Shown here: positions 11,260 through 23,511 of the stretch, piece by piece
Numbering within the stretch: position 1 is the first letter of the stretch
Layout of the letters: every line of letters starts with the position of its first letter
Assembly (NCBI GenBank): GCA_009192285.1
Contig: WBVU01000004.1
Location: 3,494,001-3,558,000 of the forward strand
Direction: 5' to 3'
DNA: 64,000 bases
Source of the DNA: Morchella semilibera
Taxonomy: Eukaryota; Ascomycota; Pezizomycetes; Pezizales; Morchellaceae
Made by a program: the position numbers and the translations under genes
Notes under the pieces: model-generated
Told to the model about the DNA's origin: nothing
Databases searched by the model: none
The model's input: only the letters and a program-made list of their open reading frames with translations

Positions 11260-13874
11260 CTAAGGAATATAGATTCTGCTAAATCCTTCCAATGGGCTCC
11301 TGCAGGTGACGCAATTCGCAAAGTTATTCAACGCCAAACACACCCTACAGTCCTCACACAGCGCTAGACACCTGCATGGCCAAACCAGAATTGTTCGTGG
11401 AGCACTTTGACACACTACACATTGCGGACCCCCCGATCCTTCATCCTCGTCACCCTCGTCATGATTATGCGCATGGGTCTCGCGGCGCCGGTGTAGCAGT
11501 ACTGACTCTAGTGTTGTCTCTTCATTTTGTCCCGGGTGTAGCAGCGCACGATCTGCCTCAAGTGTGAGCTCGTACCCACTGCGGGTAAGTATTTGAGACG
11601 ATGTTAGATGGCGAGCCATGACGCGGGCCTGGTCTCGTTGTTCCGGGTTTGGGGGTCAAGCAGGCTGGCAAGCTCGCGAGGGGTGCTGAAGATCTCACCG
11701 AAGGTAGGAGGATGATTGTAGTGATTCGAGCGGCGGTTAGGGGAGCGTTGAGTAGGCGTAGTTTGACCTGAAGCACATTCTGTTTCCGATTCCCACTCAG
11801 AATCAGTCAACATTACTGTGCTGCGATCATCCTCTTCGTCAGAATAGCCGCTGACAGTTGACGCGTCGTCCCCGAAGCTGGCCCCAGGTGTATAGTCCCC
11901 TGATTCGTCGGTTTCTCCCCAAAGGCCTCCTCGAAGAAAGCGGTTGTATAAAGTGCTGCTCTCCTCTGATTCCGGTTCATCCTCTAATAGTTCCTCTCCA
12001 CCTACCAGTTCTATCCCTACCACTGGTCCCCTGCGTTGCCTCCCAAGCGCACGATATACCCAGCTAGTAGTAAACCTAACTAATACGACCCCGGCACCTC
12101 TCACCATCTCACCCGCACCACCCCATTTCCCACCATTTGCGGTCTTTTGAGACCCGATAAGGCCCTTTACGTCTTTTCTCTCCCTTGCATAAGGCCCCTG
12201 TCCTCTTCCGGTTTCTATCATTCCTGCACCCCCGGAACCTCGGACTCCGACTCCCATTCGGCGCTGACTATCCAACATTTTTGCTTTTTGCGATTCGAGC
12301 CATGTCCAGGACGGGAGTTGGACGCCGCGACCTTCGTTGAGATAGGTTGCCTCTGACGCAGCGGTCAAGCACATGAACCCTAATTTTAGTAGTGTCGTAT
12401 AAAAGTCCTCTCCCATATTGATACTGACTGACCTAAGTGTCAGATTCGCCCGGAGATTATCGAACCCTAATTTGAAACTTGGTCGTGCAGGAGACGGGGG
12501 TGGCGGGAACAGTGAGGAGAGCGTAAGTGCAAAGGCATATATGACAGCACAGAAGGCAATTCCGGTAAAAATGAGTAGATGGGGAATGAAACCAACGACA
12601 CAGACTGTTGGGAAGTCAAGGACTCCATTGGAGCCACCGCGATGAAGTGCATATGCGAAACCAACGAGAAAAGCAATTCCGAAGACTCCGGTGGAGAGGA
12701 GGCGATAGCGAGATTGGACATTAAAGACCCCGAGGACATGAGAAGTGAGGTGGCCAAGCGCCGAGATAAGTCCGATATAGAGAACCTCTGGCGCGACGTT
12801 TTTCTCGCTATAGATTTTCACACGCCGTTCTTCTTCTACTTGATTTGACTCGGATTTCTCCTCTTCGGATTTTGTAACCCCCGGGACCGTCCAATCGTCC
12901 TGCTCATCGTTTTCCTCAGCGACAGGTGATGGAATTAGAAAAGGTTTCGCCTTCGCCTGGGCCTCGGCCTCCGCAAATGCTAGCGAGTGTTCCAGTAATG
13001 TCATCCCTGTCTCAGCCGCCGGATTCCGTCCAGTGACCGCGCATGAAAATATCTCCACAAATTGGCTCAAACACAACGTCTTGTATAATGGCCATAGCAA
13101 TTGTAGGCTACCCTTCGGGGGAGATATCGCAACCAAGTCCGATCCGGCTTTCTCGGGTGGCGAGAGCCCACCCCAAGCTATAGCTTTGTCAATCCATTCG
13201 TTGTCCGGGATCATATGTGCCGTATTGCATACTTGAAGGTCGGACATCCACCAGGTTCCAGCATGGCCTATATGCCATAGAAGTCCACCGCTCGATGCCC
13301 CGCCGGCGTAGATACTACTAGATTGGCAGCGCATCGCGAGGAGAATGGAGCGGGTGTTGTATAGACAAAGGGCGATGGGAGTGATGCGCATCAAGAATCG
13401 TATCCTAAACGGGAGACGAAGGGGACGACGGAGTGAGGCATAGATCATTGTTCGGTTCAGCACTACTGCCTGAAGGTAGCATTATTAGCTCCAGACGCCC
13501 ATCGCAAAAACCCAATAAAGCGAATTCCTTTTCGTATGGAACAATCCGAAGCTTAGAAGTAGAGATGGATGTTGGGAACACACCATACACAGACAAGTCA
13601 CAGCCCATGGGCTGGTAATATATGTAAACACATTACCAACTCCCTTCGAACCCTCCGCCGCGGCTAGTATATCATCCTTAACCTTTACAGCTGCTTCACT
13701 GGCAGCTCCGATGTTCGATGTGTGTTGTTGTGAATCCTGCGCGAAAACGCCCGCGTCGTCATCAAGATAGCCGAAGCTCATCAAGTTGAGAAACTCGCGC
13801 TGGAAGGATGTCTGAACAGATTTCCAAAAGGTCGAAGTAGTCTGGGCCTGTGGAATCGACTCCGTCGTAGCCAT
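11260..13874 (-). CDS. Multi-pass membrane RING-type E3 ligase, Asi-like (one frame break)
   Basis: Exon 1 is 13874-13584 and exon 2 is 13469-11260, joined to read TCLCM/AVVLNRTMIYAS. The main frame runs to a stop at 11604, but the conserved C-terminus lies in the next frame (11619-11260). Adding one base near 11645-11655 joins them as ...DPQT/PEQRDQARVMARHLTSSQ and gives about 833 aa. The C-terminus is a Cys-only RING: Cys at about 781, 784, 796, 798, 802, 805, 817 and 820 (CVVCQ, WPCRCLALCEDC, CVTC), ending GFSRIYIP. Hydrophobic segments occur around YIGLISALGHLTSHVLGVF, LLSTGVFGIAFLVGFAYAL and VVGFIPHLLIFTGIAFCAV, with acidic and Ser-rich low-complexity stretches between. The architecture matches fungal Asi1/Asi3-type inner nuclear membrane ubiquitin ligases, which clear mislocalised or misfolded proteins. 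Family call is good; nuclear membrane location is inferred. The break sits beside C5 and C3 runs and is probably not biological. Confidence 0.78.
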
Positions 13875-15029
13875 GATCTAGATGACTGAGTTCCAGACTG
13901 AAGTCTAACTTACTAGCAAGGTTTGTTGACCGTGCGACCAGCAAGAGTAGAAGGGAGGAAGAGAATATTTGAAATGGGAGAGAGAGAGAGGGGGGGGGGG
14001 TGTAGCCAAGGGCCTGGTGGGAGTGTGCATGGCATGGCATGGCGTGGATTGGGGGGAAGGTACCAAGGTGTTGTGCGTCCGTTGGCTTGGGTTAGTGCGG
14101 CTAAACTGCTCCCGAAAACCTTACACTGCCCTAATGTTTGTTTACTATTAATATTGATGTCGACTACTAGGGACCGAGATCACCAATACATGTAACTAGG
14201 CCATCTAAGGTTAAAAGATTCAATCTCACTGCCCAGGTATGAAAGTGATTCATATACTCTACACTACACCTGATGTCAATTCGATGTTACTCTAGTGGAA
14301 GGGCTTGTTCTGTGGCGATCCTGGTGGATCTTCCTGGGCATACCTCGCATTTTCTATGTCTCACCTGATTTTGATCCCTCCGTAATACGAATAGTTAAGC
14401 ATCTTTTACTCGTGCTTTTTTTTTTTTTTTTTTTTGGCATGTTGTGTAGGTATTTAGATAATCGAGCTGTTGAGTACATGATATACATAGTAGTTATTAC
14501 CTGGGGCTAATTAATGGATACTGTGGACGTACCGACCGATAACCGCAAAATTAATTATCACAACTTGCTTGCCTAGGAACTCCGAGGGTGTTCTCCCCCC
14601 CTTCTTTCTTATTCTCGGAGATAGGAATTTTGTTGACGGCCACGGCCCGTGTAGGGCAGCCGGTTTAACAAGTCGGAAACGCCTCGTTATTCTTCTTGAT
14701 TAGACCTCAAAATAGAAATGCACTACAGTGTAACCTACAATACATTATCACGAAACACAGGGTTAAACCGACCAAGGCTTACACCGATCGCTTTCATCTC
14801 TGTTCGGGTTATTGTCGAGTGAAAGTCTTTAAGAGCTGAATAGAAAATTAGAGAAGTTTGCGTGCGTATTTTTTCTTTCTTCTTTTCTTTTCTTTTTTTT
14901 CTTTTCTTTCTTTTTCCTTCTTCTCCTCCTACCCTATCCATCAAGAAATAACTCGGCCACAGAAGTCATTCCCCGGTAATCATCGGCCATATAATGAAAT
15001 AAAGTGTCGTATCGAAAACCTATAACATA
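13875..15029. other. Intergenic spacer
   Basis: Promoter side of the RING gene and 3' flank of the 15.0-15.7 kb gene. Contains a (GA)n/poly-G tract near 13980-14000, a poly-T run at about 14419-14436 and a T-rich tract near 14870-14920. No gene recognised. Confidence 0.45.
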
Positions 15030-15698
15030 CTACGGACCAACGGCTCCTTCTTCATCCGGATCACTTTCGTCTCCCGAAGTGTAACCAAGATATGTCTCCA
15101 ATTCCGCCACCTTCGCAATAGCCTTGTCCAGCTTTAAATCTGTATCAATCTCCATTTGGCTAAGCTCTATCGAGTTTTTGCGTCTTTTCGGTAGCCGATT
15201 CTCCGCCTCTAGCTGTAAGACGTCCGCCTTCTTTCTCCTTATCTCCTTCAGATCTGCATAGATCTTCAACATAGCTCTTTTGGCCTTTTTTCTCTTTCGT
15301 CGCCTTTTCTCGTCTGTGTCTTCGAGGGCATCCTTACGCGTGTGCTTGCTGGATTCCTTTTTTGGCATCTCTTCTCCCTTTGTGTCGAGACTTTCTCCCG
15401 GTGTAATAAGCTTGTCTCGTTCTCGGGTCTCAAGCCCCTCATTCCGGAGGAATATTGGCTCTACAGCATTGCAGTAATTTGAAATAATACGATGTTGTTC
15501 ACGACGTTTGGGATCCGAGAGGTCGAATGACTCAAGTAGAAGGTCTCTTGCAACTATGAATTCACTGTGTGTTTTTGGACGCTTAAAGTTCTCAACTTCT
15601 TCTAGAGAATACTCGTTTAGCGGGCGACGATGAGGTGCTTGGGGAGGTGGGATTTCGGTCTCAGAGGATGAATGACGGGGAGCTTCGAGTGTGTTCAT
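15030..15698 (-). CDS. Hypothetical basic, coiled-coil-rich protein
   Basis: Single open frame of 222 aa starting at the first ATG (MNTLEAPRH). The frame is open further upstream to 15824 but only from a non-ATG codon; an upstream exon cannot be excluded. Residues about 25-85 are mixed; residues 120-150 are highly Lys/Arg-rich (EKRRRKRKKAKRAM), consistent with a nuclear or nucleolar localisation signal; residues 145-215 form a likely coiled coil (LKEIRRKKADVLQLEAENRL and KLDKAIAKVAELETYLG) and the tail is acidic (GDESDPDEEG). No catalytic domain is visible and I do not recognise the family. Codon usage and length support it as real; function unknown. Confidence 0.6.
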   Translation of the reverse strand: MNTLEAPRHSSSETEIPPPQAPHRRPLNEYSLEEVENFKRPKTHSEFIVARDLLLESFDLSDPKRREQHRIISNYCNAVEPIFLRNEGLETRERDKLITPGESLDTKGEEMPKKESSKHTRKDALEDTDEKRRRKRKKAKRAMLKIYADLKEIRRKKADVLQLEAENRLPKRRKNSIELSQMEIDTDLKLDKAIAKVAELETYLGYTSGDESDPDEEGAVGP

Positions 15699-16314
15699 GG
15701 CACTTGTTGTCCTCTGGATGAGGTTGTAATGAGCTGGCCGTGTCTTTCTTTGAGAACAAACACTATCATAGCCGTTAGCTATCCCAGCTCGGTTTGTGAG
15801 AGGAACAGCAGGGGTTGGGAACAAACAGAGTTAGAGGCTTTCAAAATACAAGGGAGCTGGTAATAGCATTTGCCCTTCTAGAAAGAACGAACGACCAGTA
15901 TCGTTTCGAAGTGCGAGCTCGGGCTTTGAAAAATACGCGTAATATGTCGTAAGGTCAGTGTGGGGTTGACACACCAAAGCTCTAAGCGGCGCGTGTATTT
16001 AATATCCCGCACGCGTTCCTCACAGGACGGCCGACACTCCAAGACGGCGTTGCCAAGCTATTGCAAAATACCAGACGGCAGCTATAATAATAGCCGGTTT
16101 CAGTCATTGGAAACATCGGGAACCAAAGTCTCGAATATGCCAAAACTTTCTTAAAAGCTAGTACCCCCTTACGCTACCTACATGTAGTCTTTTTTCTTTC
16201 CTTTGGAAGGTCATGGGGGTACGCATACGAGACGATATGCCAGTAGTGATCGTGAAGATTCCTAGACCTGATTAGCTACAGTACGTCCAATAAAGCTGCT
16301 TTATATACTCATTG

Positions 16315-16463
16315 ACCGCAGAATCTCAGGAATCGGACTGGGCTGGATTACCACTTACCTATTGGTCAAGACCGGATTGAGGCTCAACAGGCATTTGACC
16401 ATGGCCAATCCAAAGTCTAATATTCCAGTCCAGGTCGATTCGTTATTCCTGAGATTCTGCGGT
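16315..16463. mobile_element. MITE-like element, family B
   Basis: Perfect 19-bp terminal inverted repeats: ACCGCAGAATCTCAGGAAT (16315-16333) and its exact complement (16445-16463). The 111-bp interior is non-coding. I do not see a clear target-site duplication. Structure fits a non-autonomous DNA transposon; superfamily not assignable. Confidence 0.65.
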
Positions 16464-18104
16464 ATATGGGTATATGGTAGTGACTGATTGATACCGGGCC
16501 AACGTCACAGGAACCTAACCTACCGCCAGTATATCAACCTTGTGGCATACCTTGTGCGTTAGCACTTGCATTAACCGAATACCATTTTACCGGGTGTTGT
16601 CAATTTGCGCTCCTAGAACTTTATATCGTGCTCAGCTTATGTATTTGTCACAGACTAGTATTTTAGTGCTTACCCCCCAATCAATCACAGTACAGCTCCA
16701 TGGGTATCAAATGTTCTAGAGGCTCGCCCTCTGCACCACAATTTTTGGGGTCGCTTCTTACTGGTATTTATTAATTTGGAATAGCCCAGGTGTTCTTATG
16801 ATACGAGTCATCACTATACGTGTTTCTTCCCTCTTTCCTTCCTTTACATTGACCCTTGGTAGCGCACAGCATTCCAAAAAATTGCGCGATCATGATCATC
16901 ATCCCGCTCCATAGATTAGGGAACACAATCTCAAATTATTTGGAATACATGTGTGCTGGAGATAGCGGATGCACCAGCTTACTCAGTGACAACCGGCTGG
17001 TCCGCGGGAGAGGAATAGTAATCAGTAATTAACTCGCTGATATTAATCTCTGATTTTGTCTGGTATCCTTTAGACGTAGTACTTACATGTATAATTCCAA
17101 ATAAATAATTACGTACATGTACCTATGCGTAGTGTTCGATCATCGGTCACAGATGCTAGTTAGAGGATTCTAGTACTTCTACTCAAATTTAGTACTCATG
17201 CGTTCGGAATTCTTCTCGAGGCTTAATTAACACGCGAGTAGCTTCTAACCCCACGTTTATACGGTGCACAACTGCACGGACTAGCTGGGGCTTTCTCCCG
17301 TTCCATTGCTTGTGACGCCGAATAAGCTCTTTAATTGATGTTAGAATCCGGGGATTTGTAAAAAAATTTATTGGGTACGCATGCATGGAAACTTCATTCA
17401 TTGTCATATACATCGCGCGAGTATGTACTGCGCATTGGAAATGACAGGCTGCTAAGGTACAGCGGATCGTTTCGGAAGCTACCTGAGGATATGCACATTG
17501 CACAACGTAGGTACATGTAGCCTCTGCAATAATAATACATGCATGCAGGCAGGCTGACCTAATTTACATATACTACATCGATACGGTGCGCACGTGGTTT
17601 GACCAAGATACTACGGCGCGATATTTTTTTTTGGACGAAAAAGGGAGCATAACTTTAAAGTTCAATAGCACTCGTGTGCAGGTGCGTACACGGGCCTTTG
17701 GAAATAACTCCAACACTACATGTACATGTACATGTAGTGCTGACAGGGGGTTAAATGACTTACTTGTACTTACTTAACTAGATGTAATTACAGTTACCAG
17801 CTACAGGTATCCTACTATGTTCAAAAGGATGACTGAAAGATTTTACGCCCTTGTAAAGTCATCTTTTTGATTAGAATATTCAAATTGAACCTGGGTCACA
17901 GCCGACTTTATACAAACTAAGCAAAAATAGAGTTTCTTCTTATCCTACCCCATACACCTAGTAGCCGGTGATTCCAATGCATAAGGCGGAGCTTAATGTT
18001 TAGCCCTATAGTCGGAAGGACTTTGCCCCATGCATAGAAATGATTACATGTACTGAAAAACTCCAATGCCCCTGTTATTTATGTCATCGAAAAGACTTGA
18101 AAAG

Positions 18105-18192
18105 TATAAAACCCAACCTCCAGCGCTTCTTTTTCTTCCCCTTCTCAGTTCACTTCAGCTTAACTCACACCTTCAAGCTGTCAACTTCCACC
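18105..18192 (+). promoter_or_regulatory. TATA box and pyrimidine-rich leader
   Basis: TATAAA at 18105-18110 lies 82 bp before the ATG at 18193, followed by a C/T-rich stretch (TTCTTTTTCTTCCCCTTCTC) that is typical of fungal transcription-start regions. It is one of the clearest core promoters in the window. Confidence 0.5.
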
Positions 18193-19514
18193 ATGATCCC
18201 TTCAAGCTCCATCCTTCTCGCTCTTGCCTCTTCTGCCCTCGCGGCTGCAAGAGTTTGCGTTGACATTGATGTCCCACTCACCATTACCACCAGAAACGCT
18301 CTTCTTCAATTTCCTACCCTTGAGACAAACGAGCAGGCAACGGACATCCAGTTCAGTGCTTTCGGGGTTCGTGATCAGGGAGCCGTAGTGCCAACTCAAT
18401 ATCAAACAGTCACCGGCAATTACACTATCAATGCACGCTTCTGTACTCCTGACGAGCCAACTGAGAATTCTAAAACCGTTCATATCCTTACTCACGGGAT
18501 TGGTTTCGACAAGAAGTATTAATCCCCTCATCCTACCTTTCATCACCGTGATATTCATCTCTCCACTTTCTGAATCCACCCCTCCCACTCCACCCCATTA
18601 TCATTATTTCCTTCATTATCGTTGTCCTCACTTCCTTATTCAATTGCTCATATCCTTTAGTTACTGGGACCCTGAAGTCTCTAGAAGCAACTATTCCTAT
18701 GTCGACTCTGCTCTTGAGGAAGGTTACTCTCTACTCTTCTACGACCGTCTCGGCAATGGAAAATCATCCAAGCCAGACCCGAACACCGCCGTACAATCAT
18801 ATGTCGAACTAGAAATCTTGACACAGCTTACCACAAAGCTTCGTGAAAACTGTCTCGGCCTTGACATCGTACCGGAAAAAGTTATTCACGTTGGTCACTC
18901 CTATGGCTCCATCTTGTCCAACCGCCTTGCAGTCGATACCCCTGAATTATCCGACGGTCTTGTTCTCACCGGATATGGTCACAACTCCAACTACTTAAGG
19001 GGTGCCTTAACTGCATGGGGTTTCCAAATTGCGAGGTTACAGGACTCTGTGAGGTTTGCAGAGTACTCTAGCGGGTACATCACTTGGGCCACCAAATGGT
19101 CGAACCAATTCTTCTTCTTGAAGTACCCATACTTCTCGACGGAGGCCTTGGACTATGCGGAGAACAACAAGGGACCTGTCGGGCTTGGGACACTATGGAC
19201 TATCGGCCAAGGTGATTTCTTAGCTAGTGCATTCCAGGGGCCGGTTATGGTATGTTTGATTTTTTCTTTTCTGTTTTCTTTACCATATAAATTTTCGTGT
19301 GCTAACTATAGCTTAGATCATTACCGGCGAGTACGATCTTCCCTTCTGCGGTGGTAACTGCACCGGGATCTTGCAGTCCAGTGAATCTTTTTTTCCGAAC
19401 TCGACAAATTTGAAGATCGTGATGCACCCTGATGCTGGGCATGGTATCAACCTGCAGTTCAATGCAAAGACTGCATACAAGACTATCCTCGATTTCTTGG
19501 AGGAAAGCTTATAG
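18193..19514 (+). CDS. Secreted alpha/beta hydrolase
   Basis: Three exons: 18193-18515, 18661-19249 and 19317-19514, giving 369 aa. The first about 20 residues (MIPSSSILLALASSALAAAR) are a signal peptide with an Ala-rich cleavage site. The fold is an alpha/beta hydrolase: oxyanion strand HILTHGIGFDK, WDPEVS and LLFYDRLGNGKS, nucleophile elbow GHSYGS (Ser in GxSxG), acid strand IITGEYD, and catalytic His in HPDAGHGINL. The GEYD strand is followed by CGGNC, two nearby Cys that could form a disulfide in an exported enzyme. Family members act as esterases, lipases or peptidases outside the cell; the substrate is not predictable. The start is chosen because it is the first ATG after the TATA box that gives a signal peptide; an upstream in-frame ATG at 18040 would bury it. 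Confidence 0.87.
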
Positions 19515-21468
19515 GGGTGTTGTTTTGGAGATGGTATATCTTTTGTCACAGTAATATAATATCAGTAAAAGCTTTTCAATTGAAATCCCTAATAGCTGTA
19601 CTTGCACGATAAGGGTTGAACATAAACCAGTAGGAATTAGACGTACATTGGTGAGAGTGGGGAGATTAGAGCGGTTCTAGGTTGGGTATTGATAAACAGG
19701 GCAGACTGCAGGTCCTCCAATGAAGATGTGCCAAGACCAGAACATCCCACCCTAACCCTGCGATTCGAGAATAATGTTTATCCAACTTGAGCTTAAGCCC
19801 CAGTATACCTAGATGTAACGTATTATCGACTTTAAACAAGGTCAATCCATTAAACACTTCTCTAAAAGGGCCTGAAGTGATCATACGATATCACTCGGTA
19901 TTCTTGGCACCCCAGAGTAGCCCCCCGCCTCAAGCTGCCCGAGAATAGTAGAAAAACGACTCACTAACAATAACGACCCGACTATCAATGGAGCTAGGAG
20001 ATTTATTACCGCGCTTTAGCATCAAGGGCTGAGATGCTGGAAGCGGTGGAAGCATCCATATGAGGGCAGCCAAGGTTACTGGCTCTCAGGAGGGACGTGG
20101 TGCAGGATTTGGCAACCTTCAAACTAATTAATCATAAACATACATAACTTATATATATCACTCCTATACCTAGTCCTTACCTTCAAAGACCTTTACCTAA
20201 TCTATCTATACTACGACCCCAGTTATCCATGGTATTAGGGTGTTGAATCGGTTTAGGAAGGCTGGGAAATTTAAACGCCGGGTATTTCAGGGTTTTCAAT
20301 TCAATTCCAGCAGTTATACCAGTGTCGATGAGTAGCAAGCGAGGCGCAGCACCCCTCCTTCAAGTATACATCGACTCGACTCACGCTGCCAGCGAGGGAA
20401 AGGAAGCCATGTGACAGACTCAAATTTCGGGCGCTGTAGGTGAGCAAAGTCTGCTGCTACATTCAACCCCCAACCCCGCCCGACAATGGCGTACGCCGGA
20501 TAGACCTTTTCCGGCGAGTGATTTTTGGTGACTTGAATCACAGCCACTCTGATATGTATTTGGGAGAAGTGATAAGTGTGCAGCATAAGAATCTAGTGAA
20601 ATGCCCCACAGTGAGGTTTTTTGGGATCCCAGCTTGTTAGTGTTAGCTCGAGCAGAGTGGCGAATAGCGAAAGGCGCTGAAGAAGAGTGGTACATTACAT
20701 ATTATATGCCGCACTAGTTTAGGTCACAGCCTCCTGCGATGATATACGAACGACTACATGTAGGTTCAGCCACACCCCTGCTGTGCACTAGGAGTGTCTG
20801 GGTGGTGGTGGCATAACCACAAAACTTATGACCATGTACAACTATGAGCGGTGGGTTTGGAATTTCTGCGTCTAGCCCACCCTGGTTCCGATGTTATATA
20901 TATATAGACCCTCCCGTGCCCATACTTCTGTTACTTGGGCTGAGCTGCACTAGAATTATTTTGAGCCTGGGTACATGTAGGTACATATACATACATGTAC
21001 ACGGCGAAAATTCATTACCGTCAGCCCTCTACAATAAATAAGCTATCAAGGGCATTTGTACCCAAATACGAAATCTTTGCAGTGAAGACAGATCCCGAGT
21101 AATAGTACATATGTACATGTATGTATGTGCTCCTACGAATTATGGATACATGTATCTACTGCCGAGCTTTGGGTGGGCGTGAAACCCCCCTGTCGATATG
21201 TACCCCGACCAAGAGTTTCGTTAAACAGGCTAGACTAAGCCAGGCCAGGTAGGGATGTTTTTGAGCCTAGGACATTCCGTTGAAAGCTTAAGGCCTGCGC
21301 CCAGGAACAAGGGGTGTCGACATTATATATCTGGATTTCATGGCCTGCGTGCCCGTGTGCACTGTGTCGTCACATCATGCTTCTACAAAACGCGGCCTCA
21401 ACTCACAACCACCCAAAAGTACAAAAGAAACCAGGAAGAAAATGAAACAAAAGGAAAGCTTCTGTGAA
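19515..21468. other. Gene-free region
   Basis: About 2 kb without a supportable gene. Contains several TACATGTA/ACATGTA words (near 20755, 20975, 20995, 21115 and 21150) and short AT repeats near 20900. Nothing else recognised. Confidence 0.45.
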
Positions 21469-21546
21469 GCCCCACGCGGGGGTCGAACCCGCAACCTTGA
21501 GATTCCACTTAAGAGTCTCACGCTCTACCGATTGAGCTAGCGAGGC
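21469..21546 (-). tRNA. tRNA-Lys(CTT) with 6-nt intron
   Basis: Minus strand. Acceptor arms GCCTCGC and GTGGGGC pair (with G-U pairs), D arm TAGCTCAATCGGTAGA, T arm GCGGGTTCGACCCCCGC. The anticodon stem TGAGA/TCTCA encloses CTCTTA, six extra bases AGTGGA (21509-21504), then A. Removing them leaves the canonical 7-base loop with anticodon CTT (Lys). The intron lies at the usual position after base 37 but is shorter than typical nuclear tRNA introns. The spliced RNA is 72 nt. Confidence 0.9.
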
Positions 21547-22289
21547 GTGCCAATTTAGTCAAATTTAGTCAATACACTCCAAGGCCCAAAACTACATGTA
21601 TAAAACCACAACACTGACATGTACTACCTACATACAAGTACGTAACAGAGCTATAGATTGAGAGGTAGTAGTGAATATGAATAGACCGCTTAAGGAAAAA
21701 AGTTAATCCTCGTTTGGCCGGGGCGCTTTTCTGAGTTAGCGATTTGACTATATAATAAATAATTGGAGTTAGCAATTTTATAACTGCTGTATCCGTACGC
21801 AAGAGCTGTGTAAACCTCATTTGATATCTACCTTAAAGTTTTACAAGCGTTTTTATATTAAATCTTGTCGGGTAGCTATTATAAGAACGGCATAGCTCCA
21901 GTATATTGTTTCCGATAGAGTGAGGGTTTACCTGTCGTGTAAACTGCTCCTTTATAAATAGCAAAAACAAGGCCGCGGGCGCTGTGAACTGACTGGATCG
22001 AGACATTCTATTCCACCACTCCGCTGACGTTAGTTCCAATGGCAACGGGTCACGTCCGAATCGACAGAGCCGCGACTGCGGGGCTGAACAACAACACTTC
22101 ATGCATGACTAGCTTTCATCGCATCTTTTACATTGTCCACAGCGTCCAGCTTTAGTAGCATCCATAGAGATCCGAGAAGGTATTTTATCCATCACGATAA
22201 TATCGAGCTATAAGACCTCAAAGATGTGATAGAACTGACGTCTGGGTAATAATATTCAAGGATCTCAGCCCGTATATACCATCGACCAA
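21547..22289. other. Intergenic spacer
   Basis: Between tRNA-Lys and the F-box/ankyrin gene; no gene or repeat recognised beyond an ACATGTA word near 21592. Confidence 0.4.
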
Positions 22290-23511
22290 ATGTCACTTTT
22301 CGAACTTCCCAACGAACTACTGATCTCCATCGCCGAGCATCTAGACGTAGCCGGCATAAATAATTTCTCTCAAACACAGCGGCATCTATGCATCCTCCTA
22401 AAGTCACTTCTACATAGTAGAATGAACTGCGACTATGTTCTCTTATGGGCAGCAAAGAAGCAGCGAACAGACCTGGTAAAGATTGCTCTTGAGAAAGGCG
22501 CCGACATCGAGGCCACAGATGATTCGGGCCGGAATGCACTTAGCTGGGCAGCATCTTCCGGCTCTAACGATATCATAGTTTGTCTTCTTGATGAAGGTGC
22601 CGATATTGAAGGCAAGGATTCTTTAACAATGACCGCTCTTCACAGAGCAGCAATCAGTGGCTCTGAAAAGACGGTTTCGATTCTCCTGGAACGAGGTGCT
22701 AATGTTGCTGCATGTACCAGTGTTGATGACACTGCACTGCATTGGGCATCGTTCCACGGCCATCTAGGAGTAGCGAGGATTCTCCTTGATGCAGGGGCTC
22801 CTGTTGATGCGAAGGGTGGCCAGCTCAAATACACGCCCTTGATCAGTGCAGCATACACCGGCTGGGACGAATTGGTACGGCTTCTTCTAGATTATAAGGC
22901 TGAAATTTCTGCTCACACCAACCAAAACGATACGGCGCTACATTATGCTGTGGCTGCGAATTCAACCTCCATTGCAAGGATACTACTGGACCGAGGTGCT
23001 TCTATTGAAGCTCCAGGTTCAAACCGGATTACCCCCCTTGGTGTAGCCGCCCATAGAGGACACCTCGAAGTTGCGAAGATGCTTATAGAAAGAAAATGTA
23101 ACATCGGAGCCCAAAATGTTGAAGGGCAAACCCCATTACATCTGGCGACAAGGGACGGACACATTGATATGGTTCAGCAGCTGCTGGATGATGGCGCCGA
23201 TATCCGCGCTCAGGATAAGCTAGGTAGAACGGCACTACACACTGCAGCGTTTATGGCCCACGAGAAGACCTTGGTGATGCTTGTATCTAGAGGAGCAAGC
23301 CTTCTTTCAAGAGATGAGACTGGGGCGTACGCCATACGATGTAGCGGTTTCGAGGGGCTGGAAAGATATAGCAGATACTACCCTCCACCCCCAAAACGAA
23401 CCCTTGCTTTGTTACAAACGTCGTAAGTGGCGCCGGCGAGTACGGGCTTGGGCGAAATTTTTGAGCCATCCCACCCTCGGAAAAAAGGGAAACCAGCAGC
23501 TGGGTCTATAG
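22290..23511 (+). CDS. F-box and ankyrin-repeat protein (one frame break)
   Basis: The frame opens with an F-box (LFELPNELLISIAEHLDVAG...LKSLLHSR, residues 3-45), the Skp1-binding part of SCF ubiquitin ligases, and continues with about ten ankyrin repeats (for example GRNALSWAASSGSNDIIVCL, GQTPLHLATRDGHIDMVQQL and GRTALHTAAFMAHEKTLVML). In the main frame it stops at 23426 after unrelated sequence, but the next ankyrin unit (GRTPYDVAVSRGWKDIAD) is in the +2 frame. Removing one G from the G4 run at 23322-23325 joins them and gives 406 aa ending at 23511 with a basic tail. Fungal F-box/ankyrin proteins are numerous and presumably recruit substrates for ubiquitination; no partner can be predicted. 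Intron-free. Either a fresh pseudogene or a one-base sequence error. Confidence 0.8.

Larger units (their letters stand above)
15699..18192. other. Gene-free region
   Basis: About 2.5 kb without a supportable gene. Holds a 149-bp inverted-repeat element (16315-16463) and a cluster of ACATGTA words near 17100-17120, 17510 and 17720-17740 (four overlapping units of TACATG). The right end is the promoter of the alpha/beta hydrolase. Confidence 0.5.
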
